Below are positions 49,149 through 57,214 of a stretch of 64,000 nt of DNA, one piece after another. The notes under the pieces are model-generated. The model did no database searches, had not been told where the DNA came from, and saw only the letters and a program-made list of their open reading frames with translations. Source of the stretch: Arsukibacterium sp. UBA5043 (GTDB lineage: Bacteria; Pseudomonadota; Gammaproteobacteria; Enterobacterales; Alteromonadaceae); assembly GCA_002415085.1 (NCBI GenBank), contig DIBV01000006.1, forward strand, positions 186,001-250,000, in the 5' to 3' direction. Each line of letters opens with the position of its first letter. Position 1 is the first letter of the stretch. The position numbers and the translations under genes are program-made.

Positions 49149-49322
49149 TTATAACTCGATATCAGCCAGCTCTGGCTCTATGGTCCAATCCATATCGCAT
49201 AGCTCTTTTTTAAGGCGATGGCGTTCTTTTAATTCTTCGATTTCGCGCCATTTACGCTTAACAGCTTTCGGTTTAGCTGCCGGGCGTTCCAACATGTTCA
49301 GTAATTCTTCGAAGCTTTCCAT
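49149..49322 (-). CDS. DUF3545-type small protein
   Basis: A 57-residue frame runs from ATG 49322 to TAA 49149. It has an acidic start (MESFEELLNMLER), a basic stretch (KAVKRKWREIEELKERHR) and an acidic end. The RKWREIE core is what I recall for DUF3545, a family of ~60-residue gammaproteobacterial proteins of unknown function. GAGG precedes the ATG, and a terminator lies just past the stop. Below the size cut-off of many gene callers. Confidence 0.8.
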   Translation of the reverse strand: MESFEELLNMLERPAAKPKAVKRKWREIEELKERHRLKKELCDMDWTIEPELADIEL

Positions 49323-49486
49323 AATACGGCCTCTGCTGATGTTGTTGTAATTTTCAACGAAAGTTCTACCACACTTTGTTGTAAAATAAAATAGTTAAGT
49401 GACAACAGCGTTACAGCCATGGTAAAAATTTAAATAAAAGCTCACTTAGCTTATGATGCATGCAGGTGAGTTCAGTAGGAGCAGGC

Positions 49487-50215
49487 ATGAAAAAAGTCGC
49501 TATTGTGACCGGCGGTAGCCACGGTATTGGTTATGCCATCGTTGAAACGTTATTAAATGAACAATATCAGGTATTTAATCTGGATATTGTACCAGGTGAA
49601 CTTGGCGAATACCGCGAATGTGACGTCAGTCAGGTAGCAACGGTAAAACATGTTATTCAGACTATACTGAGCACGACCGGCCGCATTGATTTACTGGTAT
49701 CTAATGCCGGCCGCCATATCAGTGCCGATATCGAAGCGACTGATGAAGCCACGCTGGATACCTTGTTTGCGCTTAATGTCAAAGGAGCATACGCCGCTGT
49801 GCAGGCAGTACTGCCGCAAATGCGCAGCCAGCACAGTGGTGCTATTGTGCTAATCGCCTCAGATCAAGCCCTGATAGCCAAGAAAAATTCTTTTGCCTAC
49901 AACCTGACCAAGCACGCACTGGCCTCTATGGCCAAAACCACCGCACTGGATTACGCCCGTTTTAGTATCCGGGTGAATGCCGTTTGCCCGGGTACCATTG
50001 AGACGCCGTTATTTCATCAGGCGATTGACCGCTACTGTGCCAATAGTGGCGCTGACAAAGCGGCGGTAGTAGCCGATGAAGCTGCAGAACAGCCACTGGG
50101 TCGCTTAGGTCAGCCAGAAGAAGTGGCGGCGCTGGTTGCCTTTCTGGCGAGCGACAATGCCCGCTTTATTACCGGTAGCCTGCAGGTTATTGACGGCGGC
50201 TATACCTGCCAGTGA
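49487..50215 (+). CDS. SDR-family oxidoreductase, probably sugar dehydrogenase
   Basis: The 242-residue classical short-chain dehydrogenase has VTGGSHGIGYAI (cofactor loop), NLDIV with an Asp favouring NAD, SNAGRH, and the catalytic YNLTK. The C-terminal GSLQVIDGGYTCQ closes the fold. ATG 49487 is chosen because AGGAG lies 5 bases upstream. A lactonase-type gene follows in the same orientation. That pairing fits oxidation of a sugar to its lactone (as with L-fucose or L-rhamnose dehydrogenases) or a later keto-acid step. Exact substrate unknown. Confidence 0.85.
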   Translation: MKKVAIVTGGSHGIGYAIVETLLNEQYQVFNLDIVPGELGEYRECDVSQVATVKHVIQTILSTTGRIDLLVSNAGRHISADIEATDEATLDTLFALNVKGAYAAVQAVLPQMRSQHSGAIVLIASDQALIAKKNSFAYNLTKHALASMAKTTALDYARFSIRVNAVCPGTIETPLFHQAIDRYCANSGADKAAVVADEAAEQPLGRLGQPEEVAALVAFLASDNARFITGSLQVIDGGYTCQ

Positions 50216-50272
50216 GCGACTAGTCCAGTGAACAAACCGTCCTGTGAGTAAACAGTCCAGTGAACAAACAGT
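50209..50272 (+). repeat. Four tandem 16-bp repeats at a gene junction
   Basis: Units start at 50209, 50225, 50241 and 50257, each close to CCAGTGAACAAACAGT. Units 2 and 4 differ at one base, while 1 and 3 are more diverged. A fifth decayed copy may follow at 50273. The array covers the SDR stop codon and reaches the amidohydrolase start. Confidence 0.85.
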
Positions 50273-50273
50273 A

Positions 50274-51170
50274 ATGAGCAAAACAGACATACAGGATATT
50301 GTCGACCCGCATCTGCATCTGTGGCAGCTAAGCGCCGGTCAGTATCACTGGCTACGATCTGGTAATGCGCCAGACTGGCAGGATAAAGCCCTGTTGCAGC
50401 ATGATTACTTAGTTTCTCAGCTTGAGCTGGCGCCGTCTTTTCGCCTGGTTGGTCTGGTACATATTGAGGCAGGTTTTGATAACAGCGCACCCCAGCGCGA
50501 ACTGGTCTGGCTGGCGGAGCAACACCTGGCCTTACCCCATAAGGCCGTAGCCTTTTTAGACTGCAGTCTGGGGCTACCGCAGGTACTGGCAAATTTACAG
50601 GCACTGCTGCCTTATCAGCCGGCCGGGGTGCGGCATATTTTTGAAGGCGATGATGAGCGCTGGTTACATGCGCCGCAGTTGCTGCAACTTGCCAGCGAGT
50701 TAGCCAGGCACAACCTTGTGCTGGAAATTCAATGCACCCTGGCCAGCGCTAAAAACGTCGCCAGAATTCAGCAGGTAGCAGAGGCGTTTCCTGCTTTAAA
50801 ACTGGTGTTAAACCATGCCGGTTTAGTAAAGCCTGATAATTTTTCTCAGTGGCAAGCAGGCATGCGCCAATTGGCACTGCTGCCCAATGTCGCGATGAAA
50901 CTGTCTGGTTGGGAGCTGTTAAATGCCGGTCGCTACAGTACGGCAGAGCCCATATGGCAGCAGCAGGTATTCGCTGCCGTGCTAAGTGAATGGCCAGCTG
51001 AACGGCTGATGCTCGCCAGTAACTTCCCACTGTGTTTATGGCAGGGCAGTTATCTGCAGCTGTGGCAGCGTTATTACCAGTTACTGACCAATCTAGGGCT
51101 TAGCCGCACTGGCTGGCAGCAATTAAGTGCCGGCACAGCCAGTGCCTGGTATCGGCTTAGTACAATTTAA
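50274..51170 (+). CDS. Lactonase-type amidohydrolase (COG3618)
   Basis: The ~298-residue TIM-barrel amidohydrolase_2 protein has the metal motif VDPHLHLWQLSAGQYHWL and a later LKLVLNHAGLVKP. This matches the COG3618 group that includes L-fuconolactonase and L-rhamnonolactonase. The final motif reads LASNFPL, with Asn where many members have Asp. The start is ATG 50274 or GTG 50244; the latter is inside the repeat array and neither has a clear ribosome site. It converges on the dehydratase gene with a 15-bp gap. Confidence 0.82.
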   Translation: MSKTDIQDIVDPHLHLWQLSAGQYHWLRSGNAPDWQDKALLQHDYLVSQLELAPSFRLVGLVHIEAGFDNSAPQRELVWLAEQHLALPHKAVAFLDCSLGLPQVLANLQALLPYQPAGVRHIFEGDDERWLHAPQLLQLASELARHNLVLEIQCTLASAKNVARIQQVAEAFPALKLVLNHAGLVKPDNFSQWQAGMRQLALLPNVAMKLSGWELLNAGRYSTAEPIWQQQVFAAVLSEWPAERLMLASNFPLCLWQGSYLQLWQRYYQLLTNLGLSRTGWQQLSAGTASAWYRLSTI

Positions 51171-51185
51171 TCAGCCGTTGGCAAG

Positions 51186-52361
51186 TTATTTAATCTCTAC
51201 CCGTTGCGAGCGCATTACGATTTCATCGTTCAGCTCTATACCGATACCCGGCGCTTCTGATACCTGAAAAAAGCCGTTTACCGGTTGCGGATCCTGAATA
51301 CAGAGTTCGCGGTTCCACTTTTTAATGGCATAAGTATGGTGCTCATGGATTAAAAAGTTGGGTATCGCGGTTTCAAGATGCAGCGCGGCAGCAGTGGCTA
51401 CCGGGCCGCCGCAGACATGGGCCTGAATACGCACGTCAAAAATATCGGCGTAATCACACACTTTTTTAGTTTCGGTAAAGCCACCACACAGGCCGATATC
51501 CGGCTGCAGTACGTCAATGCTCTGATCTTCCAGATAAGGCCGCACACCCCAGCGGTTATACAGCCGCTCGCCGCCGGCAATCGGTACTGCCACTTTGTCG
51601 GCAACCTTGGCATGTAAAGAGTGGTTCAGGTAATTTACCGGCTCTTCAAAGAACATACAGTCAAATTCTTTGGCAATTTCGCCAATTTGAATAGCCGAGG
51701 TTGCACCTGGCAGGCTGTGGCATTCGAAAATAATATCGACTTCATCACCGACCGCATCACGGATAGCCTGCATTCTGGCCCGATACAGTTTCATTTCAGT
51801 GCGAGAGATAATATTGGTACGGTCATAGTAAGTGTTGCCGTCTTTGTCATACTGAATAGGGTCAACTTTTACCGCGTCATAGCCTTCAGCCATGGCTTTT
51901 AACGCGGCTTCAGCATACTGCTCAGGATGGACCAGCGCTTTAAATTCCGGGCCCCAGTCAAACTGCAGCTGTGAGGCGTAAGTACGCAGCTTGTCGTTAA
52001 CTTTGCCGCCCAGCAGCTGATATACCGGTAAATTAAGTGCTTTACCTTTAATATCCCACAACGCGGTATCAATCGCGCTCATCGCTGAATAAATAACCGG
52101 ACCGCCGCCCAGGCCCCAGAAGCTTTCGCGCAGCATCCGCGACCAGAGCTTTTCAGTTTGAAACGGATCATGACCAATTAAAAACGCTTCAGCCATTTCT
52201 TTGATCATCGCTGCGGCCGCACTGTGGCCTAAATCATAGGCCAGGCCGGCTTCACCGATGCCGCTGATGCCCTCATCAGTATGAATTCTGACAAAAACCG
52301 GGGTCCAGGCCGGGCGATCCGGACAATAAATATCAAATACTTCAACGCGGGTAACTTTCAT
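51186..52361 (-). CDS. Enolase-superfamily acid-sugar dehydratase
   Basis: The 391-residue mandelate racemase/muconate lactonizing-type protein has a capping domain (KVTRVEVFDIYCPDRPAW) and barrel motifs. A KVD segment stands in place of KxK, with metal ligands in FECHS, FEEPVN and GGERLY, and a late His in IQAHVCGGP. Such enzymes dehydrate sugar acids to 2-keto-3-deoxy acids. The exact substrate is not readable. AGGAG precedes the ATG. The aldolase gene lies 26 bp upstream on the same strand. Confidence 0.88.
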   Translation of the reverse strand: MKVTRVEVFDIYCPDRPAWTPVFVRIHTDEGISGIGEAGLAYDLGHSAAAAMIKEMAEAFLIGHDPFQTEKLWSRMLRESFWGLGGGPVIYSAMSAIDTALWDIKGKALNLPVYQLLGGKVNDKLRTYASQLQFDWGPEFKALVHPEQYAEAALKAMAEGYDAVKVDPIQYDKDGNTYYDRTNIISRTEMKLYRARMQAIRDAVGDEVDIIFECHSLPGATSAIQIGEIAKEFDCMFFEEPVNYLNHSLHAKVADKVAVPIAGGERLYNRWGVRPYLEDQSIDVLQPDIGLCGGFTETKKVCDYADIFDVRIQAHVCGGPVATAAALHLETAIPNFLIHEHHTYAIKKWNRELCIQDPQPVNGFFQVSEAPGIGIELNDEIVMRSQRVEIK

Positions 52362-52387
52362 TGAGACTCCTGTTTAGCCGCAAACGG

Positions 52388-53155
52388 CTACTGAGCAAAA
52401 CCGGGATCAAGCCGATAGGCTTTGCGCAACATCGCTGGCCAGGCTAACTGGCCGCCGGTGCTGCCACTGTGCACCACTTTAGCTTGCTTGCTGATATTAT
52501 CGATTATCGTCTGCGCTACCGGTATTGCCGGCTGGCCGCTGGCTTGCAGCGCCAGTTGAATTTCACAAGCGCGCTGTAAATCATAAAAGCGCATAAACGC
52601 ATCACCGACGGTTGGGCCGACGGTTAAGCCGCCATGGTTTACCAGCAGCATATGATTGTGCTGGCCTAAATCAGTTTGGAGGCGGGCTTTCTCATCCTGA
52701 TTAACTGCTAAGCCTTCATACTGGTGATAGGCCAGAGAGCCTAAGGAAAACATTGCATATTGGCTGAGGGGCTGCAAGCCGTGCTGCTGGCTGGCAACGG
52801 CGATGGTTTCTTTGGTATGCAGGTGAATAACGCAGTGGGCGTCGGGTCTCACTTGATGAATAGCACTGTGAATAGTAAAGCCGGCCGGGTTAATCTGAAA
52901 CGGCGTGTCGTCCAGAATATTGCCGTCTAAATCGACTTTTACCAGATTAGAGGCGGTAACTTCATCAAAAGTCAGGCCAAAGGCATTCACTAAATAATGT
53001 TCGGTGCCGGGTAGTCTTGCTGATAAGTGAGTATAGATGAGATCACCCCAGCGGTGATGCTCTGCCAGCCGGTAACAGGCCGCTAAATCCAACCGCAGCT
53101 GCCATTCTTCAGCACTGACTTTGGACTGTAAATTGAGTTTGGGTAAAGATTGCAA
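52388..53155 (-). CDS. Class II aldolase/adducin-family protein
   Basis: The 255-residue protein from TTG 53155 has the Zn-binding HLHT (VIHLHTKETIAV) and a later NHGGLTVG, typical of AraD/FucA-type aldolases and epimerases. GGAGG lies 7 bases before this TTG; an upstream TTG at 53230 has no ribosome site. With the dehydratase next to it, a retro-aldol cleavage of a keto-deoxy sugar acid is plausible, but the substrate is unknown. Confidence 0.83.
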   Translation of the reverse strand: MQSLPKLNLQSKVSAEEWQLRLDLAACYRLAEHHRWGDLIYTHLSARLPGTEHYLVNAFGLTFDEVTASNLVKVDLDGNILDDTPFQINPAGFTIHSAIHQVRPDAHCVIHLHTKETIAVASQQHGLQPLSQYAMFSLGSLAYHQYEGLAVNQDEKARLQTDLGQHNHMLLVNHGGLTVGPTVGDAFMRFYDLQRACEIQLALQASGQPAIPVAQTIIDNISKQAKVVHSGSTGGQLAWPAMLRKAYRLDPGFAQ

Positions 53156-53302
53156 CGCGTTACCTCCGGCAAGCCCTTCAGGCTGCAAATAGATGTTCAG
53201 AAGTCTAAGGGAGTTGGCAGGGGGGATCAATGGCAGAGCTTAAATAAAGTAGTGGCAGCAGCACTACCCGGACAGCAGTGCTGCCCGGGCGGCATGTCGT
53301 TA

Positions 53303-54463
53303 TTATTCTTTGCCAGCTAACTCAAAGCGGTAAACTGCCGCCGCTTCACTCTGGTCGGGCAGACGTTCAGCCGGAATAACCATCACCTCACCACCGTGCC
53401 GGATTACCTGCAGCACCAGTTCTTCCAGTAGATCCGGATGCTCGTTGCTGGCGTGGTATTTATCTACCTTCGCCACGTCAAGCCGGCCTTTACCGACCAG
53501 TAAAGTAGCAATCCGGCCCATTTGGGCGGCCTGCTCAATGTCAGCCAGTTTATTGGAAGCCAGCCCCTGATTTGCTGACTGGTTGTATTGTTGCAACATG
53601 GCGTCAACTTTCTGCTGGTACGGCTTTTCCATAAGCTGCCAGCACTGCTGGCGTAATTTGCTGGTATCCAGATCGCTTAAATCGACAGTGACACCGTCAG
53701 CCAGCAGATTAGAGTTGTGACTGACTTCGCGGAAAAACCCTTGGTTTTCTGGCAACGCCGCTAAAATCAGGGGCAATGCCGAAGGCTGGGAGTGATGCTC
53801 AGTAATGGCTTTATCGACTGCCCGGAAGTAACGCTTGCGGTCAATATCGATTTCTTGCTGCTTATCGTTGCCTCCGGATTCGTGGGCATAAAGATCGCCG
53901 CGATCGCTGGTTGCACCAAAACCCTGGTGATAGCCGGTTTGATCAGATGGGGTCAGTTCATGTCCCAAAGCCTGCTCTTTGGTTGTCGGCACATCAGAAT
54001 GAAGCGACACTTCATTTATCGTATCGCGGTTACCTGCAAACAAACGGATGCTGTCCCGGCTTAAACACAACACCTGATAGTTTTCCGTGCTCTGAGTCAG
54101 CCGGATTAGCGGCGAGATATAAGGATGGTCACAGACAAAGGTGCGGCCTGCCACTGGCTGTTCCAGCTGCAGCACTTTAAAAAAAGCATCGGTTGCAAAT
54201 ACCGCCAGACCATTTTGCGGATGCTGCCAGAACTCCTGATCATCCTGCAGTTTTTCAAAGCCCTGCATTAGTTTGGCATGGTTAGCATCAGGATACTGCT
54301 GTTGCAGTTTCTCTGATAATTCCGACAGCAGATTTTTAAACAAAATCGGGTTTTCATTGCGCTGGGGAAAGCTGCGGTGGGTTGGCATATATAATGACAG
54401 ACACACCGTGTCCTGGATGTTCATCAGTTCGTTAATGGTATTGTTGCTTAATTGTTCACTCAT
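53303..54463 (-). CDS. baeRF-type (archaeo-eukaryotic release factor-like) protein
   Basis: The 386-residue soluble protein starts at ATG 54463 with GGAGGA upstream. It opens with SLYMPTHRSFPQRNENPILFKNLL and ends in an L7Ae-like eRF1 domain 3 region (LEELVLQVIRHGGEVMVIPAERLP, AAVYRFEL). This pattern fits the bacterial proteins related to archaeo-eukaryotic release factor aRF1/eRF1 (baeRF families), proposed to act in ribosome rescue. No GGQ is visible; a GG occurs in HESGGNDKQ. It is cotranscribed with the epimerase-membrane fusion upstream (29-bp gap). Confidence 0.72.
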   Translation of the reverse strand: MSEQLSNNTINELMNIQDTVCLSLYMPTHRSFPQRNENPILFKNLLSELSEKLQQQYPDANHAKLMQGFEKLQDDQEFWQHPQNGLAVFATDAFFKVLQLEQPVAGRTFVCDHPYISPLIRLTQSTENYQVLCLSRDSIRLFAGNRDTINEVSLHSDVPTTKEQALGHELTPSDQTGYHQGFGATSDRGDLYAHESGGNDKQQEIDIDRKRYFRAVDKAITEHHSQPSALPLILAALPENQGFFREVSHNSNLLADGVTVDLSDLDTSKLRQQCWQLMEKPYQQKVDAMLQQYNQSANQGLASNKLADIEQAAQMGRIATLLVGKGRLDVAKVDKYHASNEHPDLLEELVLQVIRHGGEVMVIPAERLPDQSEAAAVYRFELAGKE

Positions 54464-54492
54464 AACAGTATCCTCCGTTGCTTCGGAAAAAT

Positions 54493-57024
54493 TCAGACAA
54501 CCAGCCGTGACCAGCGGCCATATTGGCTTTGTACCGGTCCTTTCGGGATGCTGGCTGCCATAATCAGTGCGCTGGCCAGTAAAGTTGCAATGGTAATGCT
54601 GGTACTGGCCGGGATAACAAAGGCACAAATCATTAACGCCAGCGCCAGAAACAGGTTAATAAACCTCAGGGCGCGGCCACTTTCCGCCAGGGCAATCACC
54701 GAAATGGTAATGATCAGCGCGCCCAGCAGGTGGTGGGCATCTGCCATAGCGCCTTCGACGCCCAGCAAGAGCCGGCTGAACATCAACAGTACACCGAGCA
54801 CTGTGCAGATAAGTAATCCTGGGCACCACCAGCGCACGCCACCGCCAAAAACTGCCTGAATGACGTGCTTAGGCGAATCGGCAAAATCATCCTGATCCCG
54901 TCTGCCATCATCGTCATCGGTGTCGCCGACAAAAAATACCCGTAGGACAGACTGTCCCTGTTGCTGTCGGCGCTTCAGAAATTGACAAGTGGCAATCAGC
55001 TCATCGAGTGAAAATGGAATTTGCAGCAGCATAACCGTAGCGGCAATCAGGCACAGGGTGCACCAGGTATTGAGAATAATAGGCTGAATAATAATAAAGG
55101 TAATGGATATCACACCCATTGGCACAATCAGAAAACCAAACAAAATTACCAGCCAGGGCATGGTACGCCAGCGGCTGCGCGAGCCTGCCAGCCCCACCAG
55201 TATTTCAAACAAATACACCAGTGCGCCAGCGCCGGCATCGGGTACTGGCCAGGCCTCCGACACTGAAGAGGTGATAATTTCAGCGGTACCATTTTTACCA
55301 TCACCGGCAATGGCGCCGGCAAAAAACGGATCCCAGATGGCATCGATATGGCCCAGCTGATAAGCCGCCATATAGGCTGAGATAAAAAAACCGATAAATG
55401 CCAGGATAATAATGGGTAGGCGCTGATACCAGGTTGAAGGCGAATAAGACCAGCCCGGGGGAATGTCCGGGCCTGTCATCACGGCCACCGGCGATACCCC
55501 GGGAGCCGGACGCAATAACACCGAGAAGGCAATCACCATGGCGCCGATCATGGTACTGTTTAAATACACTGCAGGCTCTGGTGTCCAGAACCACAGCGGT
55601 GCAGTGAGCACCCAGCAGCCGATAGCCGCACTGGCCCAGCGGGTAGCAGGCAGGCGCCATGATAATGACAGTGTTGCCACTATCATCAGCAACACGCCTG
55701 AGATTAAATCACTGTAAATCTGGGCGTCAGACTGATAATTAAGCCTCGGAACAGAGCCGATTAACCAGGCACCCAGGCCAATATTAAACATCGGGCCCCA
55801 CAGGTTACGGCTGTATTCCCGGCGGTACCAGCTTTCGTGGCGTTTACGCAGGGTTTCCGGATTGTCGGTAAGCTCTTCTGCTTCTTTCAGCCAGTCGGGC
55901 GGGCGGATGCCATTATCCTGATACCAGGCAATGGGGTCTTTTTTCAGTTGCCTAACCATTTGCGGTAGCATATCGCTGAGTTTATGCCGAGGCTGCCACT
56001 CCAGTAACTGATTAGCGAGGCTGATATCCAGCGCATAATGATCGGATGCCAGTTCAATTAAAAACGGCCTGATAAACGGCTGTTCGCCATGATCGATGGC
56101 ATCAGGTACCACAGGCTCGGCTTTCAGCTGCAGCCAGGCACCGACTTTGGCGACCGGCTGCGGCAAACTGATGGTGTGCCAGCTTTGCTCCCCGTGAATT
56201 AACTTGCCAAGCTGGTCTTGTAGTACACTGTAGCTCAGCGTTTCAGCTTCGCCTGCCAATATGGTGCAGTCCTCTGGTAATTGATTGCGCCGCTCTACGC
56301 AGCGTCTGAACAGCGCTATCATATCGTTCTGGTGAATATACGACTGGCCGGCATCCAGATCGCCGGCATATAAATGAGATTTCAGATCCCGTTCGTAAAT
56401 GCGGGCCATCTGATGGCTCAGGGTTGGCACGGCGTTATGCTCGCTATACAGGCCGGCCAGATGCAAAAATGTGCACGGAATGCCGTTACAATGCCGGCGA
56501 ATAGTAGCTTCCGTCTCCGCTTTTGATTGCGGGTAGGCCCATTTTGGCGCTATCGGTGTTGACTCGCTGACTTTATCACCCGGAGTCACCGGCTGATGGA
56601 CCAGCATGGTGCCGGAATAAATAAATCGTTCCACCGTAAAGTCAGCCAGCGCAGCCAGCAATTTTTCTGACCCTTTAACATTAACTTCGTCATACAGCGG
56701 CGATTGCTCACCGGTGAAATCAAAATAGGCAGCCAGATGAATGACGGCAGCTATATGTTCGCCGTACTGTTCGCGGAAATGATGAAATGCCAGCGCCAGA
56801 GAGTCTGCAGACGTCAGATCAGCGACCAGAGTGTTTTCAGCCTCATCTCTGTCCATGCCGACCACTTGATAATCCGGGCGCAGACTGTCTGCCAGGGCGG
56901 TGCCAATACTTCCGCCTGAACCGGTGATCAGTACCACGGGCTTATGCTCTGTCTGCTTCGCCGATACGGCTTTATTGTTGTCGGTGTCTTGCCGGTTGTT
57001 GCTATCAGAATGTTTAGCGTTAAT
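54493..57024 (-). CDS. Epimerase-like domain fused to a VKOR/SPW-like membrane region
   Basis: An NAD-dependent epimerase-like Rossmann domain (VVLITGSGGSIGTALADSL, IHLAAYFDFTG, YPQSK for the YxxxK) covers about 30-340. About ten or more membrane helices follow: a four-helix, SPW-repeat-like block (420-520); a VKOR/DsbB-like block with DPFF and a WCTLC cysteine pair (530-690); and a final four-helix block (730-843). Start: AGGAGGA at 57031-57037 lies 6 bases before an in-frame ATT at 57022-57024 with no stop between, giving 843 residues. The next conventional start, GTG 56937, cuts into the domain edge and has no ribosome site. Substrate unknown. Confidence 0.75.
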   Translation of the reverse strand: MNAKHSDSNNRQDTDNNKAVSAKQTEHKPVVLITGSGGSIGTALADSLRPDYQVVGMDRDEAENTLVADLTSADSLALAFHHFREQYGEHIAAVIHLAAYFDFTGEQSPLYDEVNVKGSEKLLAALADFTVERFIYSGTMLVHQPVTPGDKVSESTPIAPKWAYPQSKAETEATIRRHCNGIPCTFLHLAGLYSEHNAVPTLSHQMARIYERDLKSHLYAGDLDAGQSYIHQNDMIALFRRCVERRNQLPEDCTILAGEAETLSYSVLQDQLGKLIHGEQSWHTISLPQPVAKVGAWLQLKAEPVVPDAIDHGEQPFIRPFLIELASDHYALDISLANQLLEWQPRHKLSDMLPQMVRQLKKDPIAWYQDNGIRPPDWLKEAEELTDNPETLRKRHESWYRREYSRNLWGPMFNIGLGAWLIGSVPRLNYQSDAQIYSDLISGVLLMIVATLSLSWRLPATRWASAAIGCWVLTAPLWFWTPEPAVYLNSTMIGAMVIAFSVLLRPAPGVSPVAVMTGPDIPPGWSYSPSTWYQRLPIIILAFIGFFISAYMAAYQLGHIDAIWDPFFAGAIAGDGKNGTAEIITSSVSEAWPVPDAGAGALVYLFEILVGLAGSRSRWRTMPWLVILFGFLIVPMGVISITFIIIQPIILNTWCTLCLIAATVMLLQIPFSLDELIATCQFLKRRQQQGQSVLRVFFVGDTDDDDGRRDQDDFADSPKHVIQAVFGGGVRWWCPGLLICTVLGVLLMFSRLLLGVEGAMADAHHLLGALIITISVIALAESGRALRFINLFLALALMICAFVIPASTSITIATLLASALIMAASIPKGPVQSQYGRWSRLVV

Positions 57025-57156
57025 AGTATATCCTCCTGTCTGACTGGGGTCGCTAACAGCAGTTGCCGGTTACGTCACGATACGGGCAGAGAGAAATATG
57101 TTTAACTAGAAGCGTAGTCGATGTTTGTCGGGTTAACCAAACAGCGCGCATAATAA

Positions 57157-57191
57157 AAAACACCGCTTTGCCGGAACAAAAGCGGTGTTTT
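57157..57191 (-). terminator. Intrinsic terminator after pgi
   Basis: A 13-bp stem (57157-57169 with 57179-57191) encloses a 9-base loop. On the minus strand it ends in TTTTTTATTA. It lies 24 bp after the pgi stop and separates pgi from the epimerase operon. Confidence 0.88.
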
Positions 57192-57214
57192 ATTGTTTTG
57201 CAACAGTGCTCTGG

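Noticed and set aside
55021-55360. Plus-strand frames opposite the epimerase-membrane gene
   Set aside because: They lie antisense to membrane helices, show no start signals, and one simply repeats composition.
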